Positions 49,601 to 61,600 of a DNA stretch of 64,000 bases are shown piece after piece. The first letter of the stretch is position 1. Each line of letters opens with the position of its first letter. The notes under the pieces are model-generated. The model saw nothing but the letters and a program-made list of their open reading frames with translations, was not told where the DNA came from and made no database searches. The translations under genes and the position numbers were made by a program. Source of the DNA: Rostratula benghalensis. Taxonomy: Eukaryota > Chordata > Aves > Charadriiformes > Rostratulidae. The stretch covers positions 2,648,624-2,712,623 of the forward strand of contig VXAI01000114.1 in assembly GCA_013399305.1 (NCBI GenBank), written 5' to 3'.

Positions 49601-52600
49601 TTTCATTCTGCAGTTGGAGTTTCAGGGTATGGAATGGTGGTCGTGTGTATAAATGGCCTGGCACTTTTGCCATGTACTCAGAAATAACATGGCAATATTC
49701 TGTTGTAAATCAAAAGTAACTCTGATTTGAACAGGGGAGGTAATACAAGTTAATTTGCATGAGTGAGTTCTCTGTATGGGATAGAAGAGTCCTGATCAGA
49801 AATGCTAAATAATGGGGTTATCTGGAACAAACCTGAGAGGAAGCATGTAGAAGGATGCACTTACAACATATTTTGATTTCATTTTCTGGAAGTTCATATC
49901 ACAAAGAATCCTAGGCTCAAAGAGTGAAGGTTTCTAATTTTGCCTTGGCTTTACACCAAATGATGAGAACATTTTTTGAGGCAGTGCTTAAATATTCCTA
50001 TACATTGTCTTAGTGTCACTTACCTGCATTTTGACTGCCATCAAAGCTCACATATAAGCCAAAATCAGTCTCCAGGTAAATTCTTGTTGTCCTCCGATAT
50101 ATACGAATACCTTCATGAGGATGAGCAGGGGTTCTCACCCTCACACCATCCAACTAACAGGGAAAGAATAAGTTAAAGTTAGTAATCTAGAGGCCAAATT
50201 AAAATCAAGCTTCAGCACAGGTCAATTCTACAAATGAAGACTCCTTTTCTCTGGTATTCTCATAAATATATCAGATAATTTAACCAGGTAAAAAATTCTA
50301 TCAATATTTTTTTTAAAATTTAACAAAATCATGTATTGAAGAAAGTGATTTGGACACAGTATTTTCATATCATTCTAAGAGATTTCTATCATTGAACTAA
50401 AAATGTATACATGAACTATGAATACTCTTATGCACCAATAAAGAGGAAAGAAATGAAATTTTCCTAGCATTATTCACAATTTCATTTTCCCTACCACTGA
50501 TAAAAATGTGTATGGCTTTATTGTAAGTCTTGGGGTATTTGGGATTTTATTCCTAAATCTCTATGTATTAATTTATTTGTTCAAAGTTGAAATATATCCT
50601 TCATAGCTATAGAGAAAAAAGACTCAACACAACTAAAAATCACATTTGTGGTTTCCCCATAGCACTACTGTAATAATACAGTTAATTTTGATACTTAAAT
50701 TCTTCAGAACAGACATTTAATACTCAAAGGTGTTTTACTTTAGAGAGCCTTTCTCTGTGCTCTGCAGTCGGTGAGAGACTTACCACTAGCTGCTTGTTCT
50801 GCTTGAATTGCACTATGTGATTGTAAACTTTGATGACAACTTCTTTCAGGTAAGTAATGTGTCGGCTTCGATGGAGAGGATAGTTCATGCCTTCAATGCT
50901 GAACTGTGTCAGAGTATCAGGTAGGTCAGGGATGGTCTGAGCCAGAATATACGTGTATTTCCCTTGAAAGTGGTGCACCAGACCATCGAAGGTGATGTAG
51001 TGTGGATCGCCCATGACCCGGCATTTCCCAAAACCTAAAGGAGAAGAGCTTTGTTACCTTCCATTCTGAATGTGCACATGCCAGATCCCAGGCATGGATC
51101 ATTTTAAATAAGTTAGATAAAACCTATTGCTGCTAGCATGCAGGCCTCTTAAAGTAAAGATGGGAGCTCAGGCACCACCCAAAGGAATGGACACTCAAAT
51201 GGAAAGACAGGCAGAGAAACTCATTCATCTGCTGAGAACCAGAGTGAGCCAAGTGAACAGAAGCAGAACATTAAGGTTTATGGACTTTGTACAGACTAAG
51301 CTGTGCACATTGGTCCTCTGCAGAGGAATGACTGGGCCACACAGCATGGCTTGCAGTGGGCTCTTAGAGGTGTCAGTTTCATAATCCCCAGCAATGCATT
51401 GTTATGAAATTATTGAACATGAAAAGCAACGTCTAATTTGGGCTGGCTCACTGCTGCCACACTGCTTTCTTCCGAGGTTACTAAACTGATCACTGCGTTC
51501 ACCAGAACTAATGATCAGATGCAGTGACTGTGTCTAAGTATTCTCTTTGATCACTGAGCAGAGAACAAACCATTATCCCAGGACCAAGGCTCTCCGTAAG
51601 ACTGCTGGGGTGCTTCTGCTGTGGTATTTTGCCAACATGGAGCAGAAGGAAGATGGGTTTGCATTATGCTCTGGGACTGATTATCAATACAGTACAGCCT
51701 ATGCCATACTATCCTTCAGGACTGAGGTGTAGAGTTACTAGACGACAAGCTTTCTCCTAAACGATCCAATTTACCCAACGAATATGGGAACCAGGGTTCT
51801 CTGACTGGCCTATTACATGTCTTTTCAGATTTGCTCTGTCCTGGTTTTGCCTTTATATTTTCTGTTCTTGAAACAATGTGCAATGGAAAAAACATTGCCA
51901 GAGGATTCACAGACATAGCCGAGTTTTGGGTTTAGTATATGCAATGCAAATCTTTTCTCTTTTTTTGATTTCTTTTTATTTAGTCAGACTGAACTGTGAA
52001 ATCTCTAGATTTAAGTAAATTTCAAACTCTTGTTCCTCTTCCCTCTACAAAGTTTTGTCCTCTGCTGGAACTTTCAATTTGAGAGCTCAGCTCTTTTTGT
52101 GTTCAGTAATGTGTCATCAATAGCACCATCAGAGCTTCCTTCTTTCCTGTGGAAAAGACTGGAAGTGCCATGGAAGAAAGGAAAAACACCAATATCCTTC
52201 CTTCTTCTCCAGCACTCATGGTACACCAAGTGAAGACCTGCCCACACATACCTGTTGGATTGCACTTGTGTTTTCCATTTTTGATCACGCAGGTTTCTTT
52301 AGAATCACAGCTATAGTCCTTACACTTGATGACACCATCCTTCTGACACTGGCATCTTTTGGTGCAATGTGGAGTTATCCAGGTTTCCCCAGCCTGGATG
52401 AAAGTTGTGTTAATATATTACCAAAGTGCTCAGCTTCGCAGGGCAATAAAAGTTCAATAGCAAAGGGGGTGGGGGGTGCCCAGGTGCAACCTGTCTCGTT
52501 GGCAATTCCACTACTGCTCAATCCAGGCATAGTCTCACCAAGAGCCTGGGAGAGGGGATCTCAGTCCATTTGTCTTACTGTCTTCAACATGAGAATTTGA

Positions 52601-55600
52601 AGACAAAACAGGACTAGGACAGACTGCTTGAATTATTCTGATCAATCGACTAGTTTAGAATATGCCTCAATTTTGTCCTCAGGTGCAAAGTACCAAGCTC
52701 CTGCACGTCCTAATACCTCAACCTGCAGTTTTTTCTGATCAGGTGAAAGGGATTTGAAAGGTAGACCCTGACGATTTCTATCTCTCTCTCTCTCTCTCTC
52801 TCATTCAGATGGACAGGGGACCGATTTTCTACAAGTTTTGCAACCAGAGATTTGCTCCACACACAAACTACTTACGCTGTAGTAATTGTTGTCATCATCC
52901 CTGCAGCCACAATTGCTCAGAGGTACACACTTGCCATTACTGAGCACATAATTATTATCACACTCACAGCCCTCTGTGCAGTCTCCAGTCTTCTCACAAA
53001 GGGAAGAGGCAAAAATGTCATTGCATGTTGATGGGCAGGTGGAGACACAGTCTGTGTAATAGCTGTGAGATGGACAGGGCAATGCTGTGTGGGTGAAGAG
53101 AATAGAACCAGCGTTATTAAATACATAGCAAAAGTGCACTGCAAACACATTCACCTGCTTGAAAGCTACAACTTAACCTGCAAAATGTTAGTATAGAATT
53201 GCCTTTTAACAACTGCTTTTGATCATCAACCAGGTTTGATTTCTTTCATGTTTTATTTTAAAAACCAACAAAAACAAAACAGAGAACCCCCTCTGGAGCT
53301 CTCAGTTCAGTTCTATTACAAGTTTGCTGCTCAGCTCAGAATTCCTGTTCAGCTGCAAATGGGCACTGCTACAAATTAGAATCTTTAAGGCAAATTCCTT
53401 AGAATGTTCAATCTTCCAGTGATGCCAAATGTGTATATCTAGCTTAACCACAGACAAACACATGCAAGAACAACAGGCATTGTCAGAGTGAATATTCACT
53501 TGCTCCATACCCTATTTCTGCCAGTATCTCGAGATGCATAAGGGGACAGTTCAAGAAACAGGGTAGCAGGACAAAGCGTTCATTTGTCCAGTATTTTCCT
53601 CTGCTTGTGGCAAGGAGGCAACTAGGAATTTCTGATGAACCTACCAATGTTCATGGAGCTTGTCTTTTAACCTGCTAATTGTTTTGTCCTCCACAACATT
53701 ATGCAATCGTTAATTCCACAATGTGTAACTAAATTATGAAAAAACAGCAAACCCCCCTCATGTAATCTTTACTCAATTTTACATAATTTGTTTGTAGCTT
53801 TGTTGAATGGGTGCACTGAGGCACATATACCATAAATTAATCTGAGAACATGACCCTTAAATAAGAAACTGGCCAAATCATTGATTTTCATTCAAAACCC
53901 AGTGAGTGGTGTTGAGCCCTGTGTCCTAACACAGTATTGCCCATTGTTTTAGTCTTCTGATTACATTATTTCTCCATTTTAGGCTCACTGAAATATCTGA
54001 TGGCACTCATTGGGCTACTAAAGGCATTCTAACCCTGCCTCACTGTCTATAACTTGTCTAGTCCTGAGCTGTCACTGGGTTTAGCTCAACCTGAACACAG
54101 TGCAGTGCAACAATGGAGTCATAAAATCATAATAATAAAATTGCAATTTTTGAGAACTCCAGCTTCATTTTCTTTTATGCAACTTGTTCACCTAATATTA
54201 CTAATTTATTTTCATGCTATCAGCCATCCAGGTTTCAGTGTTTTCACTTGCTTGTGTACTTACGACAGAATGTGCTATTCCTCCACTTAATGGTGATTCC
54301 ATGATTCCTGCAGGTGTCCACATAGAATTGAACTATGTCACAGAGAGCAGACTTCATGCCATCATACTGGCACATGTCATAGATGCAGATCTGTATGAAG
54401 TCTTCAGGGTTGACTAGACTATGACACGCTTTGAATTTGTCTGATTTTAGGACATTACACTGGCTTTCAATGACTGGTTTACTCTCAGGAGTGCAAGGAG
54501 GAACATCATCTTCTCTTAAGTCTGGTAAACAGCTGTGTGAAAGCACAGACACACTTGCATTTAAGTTTCGAAGGCATATGAAAGACAGAGACCGAAACTG
54601 AGTATTTGTTTCTTCTGAAAAGTATTAAACAAGTAACACTAGAGACCACAGTCTTCTTTCTGTCTATGCATGGAAGATGAGGCAGAATTAGACCTGCCCA
54701 GCAATCACCATGCTGCAGCTGACCCTTATTACTGCCACTGATATTGTTGCTGACTAGAGGATTGACTTAACAGCTTTAGCTTGGACCTGTCTCATCACTG
54801 AAAACTCATGTGGTGAGCTGGAGCCTCGGCTGACTCTGGCTTCCATGCTTGGGCCTGCCCTGCTTGTCTTGCTCAGGTAGTGTGGGATGGGTCCTGGCTG
54901 GTGAGGCCACTGTTCTCTTGGCTGTGTTATCACACTTGGCTCCCTGTTCCTTGGGGACCAGCTGGCTCTCACTGTTCTTCAACACTGTTCCCCCACACCA
55001 GGTGTTTCCAGTGTAAAATGAAAACTGTGAACTGCCCCAAAGCCTAAATCCCCAAGTCTGTATGCAGATCAACAGAATGGCTGTAGTTTCACTCTTGCCC
55101 ATCCAGTGTTTTCCTGTGGTGAGGGCTTTTTTTTTGAGCTTCAAATTGAGGAAGAGAACTGTCTCATATACACTGCTGATACTGATACGTAAAAGTAGCA
55201 AACAGTCCAAACAATTGAATGGACACTGTTTACTGAATGAAAATGGAAGGTAAAAAAAGAAGTTACACTTACCCTGCATCACTTGCTTCCTCCACTTTCC
55301 AGCTATTTCCAAACTGTGCAACGTTGGCAAGTGTACCATTGGGCAAGACCAGATCATCTTCACGATCATCATTGAAGTTACCGCACATTCCCTGGACCTG
55401 CAAATGAACAGGAACAATATTCTAAGCACAATCTGTTCTACATCAGCTTCCCCAATAACTTATTCATTGCCTATGAAACAATGTGACCAAATCACCAACA
55501 ACAACCCATCTTGTACCATAAATTTCAGATATACTCAGTAGTGTCTGATTGCACCCATGGAGAAATAAAATAGAAACTGCAGAAACTGGTGGTTTCCTAA

Positions 55601-58600
55601 GGCTTCAAGGCATTTAATTCTATAAGTTGGATGCATTCCCCTAGACAGGTCACTTTCTCTACCTACCCTCTTGGAACACAAGGAAATTGTTGTGAAGAGA
55701 AAAAAAAATAGAAAGGAAAAAATTACACATATTACAATGTGGCTACAAAGAAAGATACAATAGCAAAACACAGGATTAAAAGGAATGAAAAATAAACACA
55801 CAAAGCAGAGGTTTTGAAACAGTGCCAGATGTTTACATACTAAATCTTACCTTTGAGAAATAGGAGTGTGGGAGGGTGATTTCCAGATGGTGATTGCCAT
55901 CATATTTCACTATCACACCAAAGTCAGTTTCCAATACTAGAAATCTGCCAACGTTTCCAATGGTCACACCTCGTAATCGGTTCTCCATTGGAGTGTAGAC
56001 TCTCTCGTTGTTCAGCTGGAGAGACACATCATTTGTCAGTATACGCATATTATTCCAATAAAGTTTTTCTGTTCACAATCTATACTCCCTGCAGTGCTGA
56101 AGATTTCTTTATGACAGTTTTATCTCCTTTACACTTCCACCATTGTATATGCCAACTATGGGTTGCAGGAATCAGCTTTTCAGCAGAGGAGAGCTGGGCA
56201 GGACTCATAGCCTGTGCCTTTAACAGGGAGCTGGAAAGATCCCTGGTAGTGAGCAAGTTCTTACCCACCCACCCATAGGATTCCCTGCCTCCAGTGTTGC
56301 CACATGCTATTCTAGACCAATACAGTATAATAACTTGCTTTTCCTCTGCTCTTTTTAGCCAGCTATAGGTGATTGAGTTTATAACAGCTATTGAAGTGGG
56401 GAGCCCCATTCATTAGTTCAGGCAACAATTTTCTGAACTGGAGGGTCTGGGCTCCATCTCAAAGCTACAGCCAATAAACCAGTAAATCCAAGTCAGAATC
56501 CTTGGCAACTAGTGAGAAATGATATTTCCCCATAATATCCAGTTAACTGAAGTACCTACAAGCATATGATTATATATTCCCTAGGAAACAGGAAGATCCT
56601 TTTTCCTACAACTATCGTAGTCAACTTATTTTAAGATACTTCTTGCCAGAAAAGAGAGCACCATCACCTACCAGGATTCCTTGGTCTTTCTGAAGGACGA
56701 TTTGTACACCATACACTTCTACGTAGACTTCTTTCAGGTATGTGGCCCCTCTTAGTCCTCTGTCTTCATTCTTGCCAAGGATGGTTATAGGAATGACACT
56801 GTTGTTGTTGACAACCTCAACTAAAGTGTAGGTGCAGGTACCCACAAAAGTGTACATCAGTCTATCAAAAGTGAAATAGTGGGGATCTCCTGCCACTTGA
56901 CATGTTGCATGACCTGAAAGTAAAAATAAATAAATAAAATCTAAGAACTTTGGACTGGATTTCACCATGGACTCAGCTGCCAGAGCTGTTTGCATTAGTG
57001 CAGCAACCTATCATTATTAAGTAGGCAAACCTTCACAATGTTCTCTCAAGTTCATGCCAGTGACATGTATTTGGAAACAAGAAATTTCCAGAAAGTGTCT
57101 CCTAAATTTAATTTGCAAATTATTATACAAACTGGCAGCTTGGCAGCAAGTGAACCTCTTTATGCAGTTCTATATGCTGTTGTAGGCATTATTTATGGTA
57201 GTTGAGAGTAATACAGAACTTTTCTATTTAACTGTATAAAATCTGTATGTATAAATATAGATCTAAATATAAAAGTAAGCAAGTTTGTATCTATATACAC
57301 AGGTACTTAATACACTTGCTATAACCCAGACTCTCAGAAATCCAGTTCTCAACTATTCCCAAATTTAGATCTTGCAGAACTGGTGATGCGGGATTTGAGT
57401 TTGTATTATCAAGACAAAAGGAAGGCAAGTGACCTTGCAAGCTTTTTGGTAGCATCAGTTTTGACTGATATCCACTACAACAGAAAGGAATCTGTGCTTG
57501 CAAGACAGATTATCCTGTCTTTACATATCTTAGTACTGTCAGCAATCATTAGGGACTTCATTGCCATTACATATGAAAAGATATTTAAATAAAGCTAAAA
57601 GGAGAAGAAGGATCTAATTATGGAATTGACATTAGGAACCATTTTCAGGCAGAATTTACCATTGGAATGACAGCCCAGCACACCATCCTGAATACTGCAT
57701 TCTTCTCGGACTCCACACTCCCAGGGTGTGCATGTGATGGTGTTATTAGCCTTGCAGGTGCAGCGTTCAGTGCAGGAATAACTGGTGAACCAGCTTTCAT
57801 CCAGCTGAGTGGAAAAAAAAAAAGAGTGTAGAAGTATATACCATAAGATAAATTGGAAGGTAATACCATGAGGGACAATCAAATTACTAGTATTTGAATG
57901 AATTTTATATATGATCATTTGGGCAATTGTAGCCATAAGCTCATGGAACAAGAAGGCTGGCAAAGGGAGTCTATTTTGTGATTATTAATGACATAAATAG
58001 TAACTGTGTTAGTGTTATTAACATCTTTGTCTCTCATGGTGATAAAGAATGAGATCCCCTGTTTTGTTTTTTGGGGTTTTTTTTCTTTAAATATCTGAGG
58101 TAACTTGCCTGGTGATACTGGTTTTTTTCATCAACACATCCACAGCTACTTTTTGGCACACATTTGTCACCACTCAAAACATAGCCTTCCTTACAGAAAC
58201 AACCTTCTACTGGTAAGGAGCTGCAAGAATCAGCTGTTGAGATGTTCAAGCAGGTAGAGGGACATCTAGTACCACAGCTTTTGTAGATGCTGCCTCCAGG
58301 ACAGGACATTGCTAGAGAGAAAAAGAAAAAACAAGATCACTCAAAAGGGCAAAATAATGATAAAAGTTTTCCTGCTGCTTTCAATTTTTTCTCCTGAAAA
58401 TCTAAAATAAATTGCTGTTAGAAAGTCTGACACTGCAGAGTGCTGCATACAAGTATTTTCTTGCAGTGTGAGGTGGGTGGGTTTTGGTAGATGTGGGTAA
58501 GACCGGTGGGCCATCCTGCACATCGCCTCATGAGGGCTCACTTTGAGGTAGGTCTGATGTGATCATATAGACCTAATTTTGCTTGGTTTAGCAAACCTTT

Positions 58601-61600
58601 TTTTCTGAAGGTTTAAAGACATAAAGTTACTCCATTGAGGAGATAGAAGAAACTCTTCCCATACCAGCTGACATGGCAGTTCCTATTGGAACACCGGACA
58701 TGGATTTAAAAATAGAACTAAAATTCAGAATCTGTCTTTCACTGAGACCCCTTGAGGAAAATATATTGTACTGTCATGTCTCCTGCTCATGGTAGAATTG
58801 AGCTTATATCTCTCAAAGCATGCTCTCCAGGGAAGACATTACATTTTACAGAAATCCCAAGGCATTTGCCCACTTTTGTAATCTAAACCCCCTACATATA
58901 GTTCTCATTTACTTCTGTCCTTACAGCAGGTTCTCTTAGTCCTGTCAGGCAAATACAGCCAACATCTCCAGTCACCTATCCAGAGTACCTGCTCTTTGTC
59001 AGATTCTTAATCAATTTTTTATTGGATTTGATGGAGGGAACACTTGAGAATCCATCCTCTTAATGTGACTGAATCTTCTCTATCACTATAATCAAGCCAT
59101 AGATATTAAGGTCCTGGGCTATGGCCTCAGACTGTGGAGTTTGGATGTCCATAGCTTTAATCTGACTTGGAGGTTTAGAAGCTAGTTTCTTGCTCTGTCT
59201 TTTTATATATGTAAATTGTGTGTGCTCTGTCCTAGGGCTGACTTACTGGGTGCTTTAAAGCCATTATAACATTATAGTACTTATTTTTCCAGCTCCCAGA
59301 ATCTCTCAATATGTTTTATGTTTTAATTTCAATGCGGAGCTTATTGTTGATCATAGGCATAAAAAAGAAATGGAAAAAAAAAAAGGTGCAAATCTGCAGA
59401 AAGTAATACAATGGTAACTAGTATAATCAAAATTAGTGCAAAAGACAAAAAAAACAAAACATAGAGAAGAATTATGGTTTGTTTCAGTGTGGTTGACCTT
59501 TAGAGGACTTTTTTTCTCCAGGTATGTACTTTGTGGATACCAATTCTGTTAGAAGATGTCTGGCAAGCACAGAACTGCCCAGTGCTTCATAAAATCAGCT
59601 CTAGTGGAACCCCTGGAAATCTTTATTCTAAGAAATATGAGTTTGTTAGGTTAAATTTCTTATAATGTCAGTTTGAAGAGAATTAATTGGGAGATTGCTT
59701 TATAGGTAAGTACTTCTTAGAAAAAGCTGTTTCTCAAGGTCTCTTATTAAACTAGCTTTTTAGCCAAAAGCCATCAATAGGCATTTGTGTATGGAGGACT
59801 ACCAGCTCTGCTTAAATTGAGGATGGTGGATTTTCAGTGGAGCAAAGCAATAGTTATTTCCCCAGTGAGGAGACTCACATGACACACAATTGAATACAAT
59901 CAAACTTTTCCAAGAAACTATTAGTAAATAATTAAAACTTTAAATATTAGACCTACATGTATCCAAGTGTTTATGAAAATTAGTGTTTTATACAAATACT
60001 AGAGTGGTACTGGAACTGAAGTAGGCTCAAGGCACAACAAATGATAGGCTATACTCAAAACATTACATAAAATGAAATAACATTCATGAAAAAGGTAGAG
60101 GATAATGCGCATACTTTTGAAGTTTAAATCTAAAATATTTATAAGTCACAACACTCACGGCAAAGAGTAGCATTCCTCCACTCAATGCATATCCCAGCAT
60201 TGACACAGGACTCAGCATAGGCCTGGAGCCCATAGCATAAAGATGTTGCCTGTCCACTAGTGAAACACATGTCATAAACACAGTTTTCAAAGAAATTTTC
60301 TGGAGGCACTTTGCTATGACAATCCCTGAAGATTCCTGTAAATGAAGAAAGATACATAGAAGGTCAGAACAACAACAAAACCAACAAAAAACAACAACAA
60401 CCACAACAACATAGTTCATACTACCTGTTGGGTCTGTGATCATGCCACATGCTGTGTTCTTCTTTGCTTCACTCTCCTGCACAGGATCACATTTCTCTTC
60501 TATCCAATTCGAGCACCTGGGAAAACCAAGCAAAATCAAGTGTATGTTTCCCATCTCTTAATACCCGATTTTCAGTGAAAGATTGATGCACCCTGCACAA
60601 CAGGGTGTATTTTATTAGGCACAAGGCATATCCAGCCTCTTTAAAAAGCTGATGTCAGCCTTATCATTGAATGGATTCCCTTTTTGATGTCTTCTGGGTT
60701 ATTCAAAGACTTATTCTTAGCTGAAAAAAGACCTATGGGATCCACTGAGTTATGTCTTCTAATCAGGGAACTGGACTGAAGTCCTATCTTACCCCTCACA
60801 CTCAGCAGATAGTTCCTGCTTAGTAAAACAAGACAATGACATAAGCGGTCTTCTCATTCCCTGTTTAATATAACGGGGCAGCTCCCTACTTTTAATAGGC
60901 ACTTGAAGGTGTAAAATGGGACTTGATGGCAAAGCCAGTGAGTTGTTTGTAGAGTTTAATTTGTAAATGTCATGTGATTAACTTAATATACATACATGGT
61001 GTTATTCTCAGGTACAAGCCAGCTTTCTCCAAGGTCATTGGAACTACTTGCAATGTCACCGTTGGGCTTTACGTTGTCATCATTTGGATCACCGTTATAA
61101 TTACCTGTGAGGATAAAAAGTGATTTATGGACACATGAAGTTTACACTGACAGGAAAAAGCTAGCTTTCAGCAGTAAAACAAATTACTATCAACTAGGGA
61201 GAGTCTATGCAACAGCAATATGTACTGAGCAAAGTAAGAAGGGCTCAGTTGTGTTTTAGACTTTAATCACTGACAAGGGCTGCCGTTCAGAGACTTGTGG
61301 ATTTGAAGCAAGAAGACTGGAAGTTCTTATGATTGTATTGCATACAAGAAAGAATCACTTAGAAAGATCCAGCCTATTTCTTTGGATCCTACCTGTAGAG
61401 TGTTGGACTGGAAATCAAACGGTGTTACTTGTACCATTATATTCTTAGTTAGATTTCTTGAATGGAAGGTGTGAAAAACCCAACAAAGAGATAACTGAAC
61501 TAGGAACTTTCAGATGATCCAAATCAAAGAATAATCGGAAACTCACCAGACAAGCTACAAGCTACTCTTACAAATTCCATGAGCCCATTTTCACCCTGAA

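Noticed and set aside
49864..49885. Possible extra small zonadhesin exon on the minus strand (CCAG acceptor and GTAAGT donor)
   Set aside because: Not needed once the exon start at 48922 is used; adding it breaks the reading frame and the VWD alignment.
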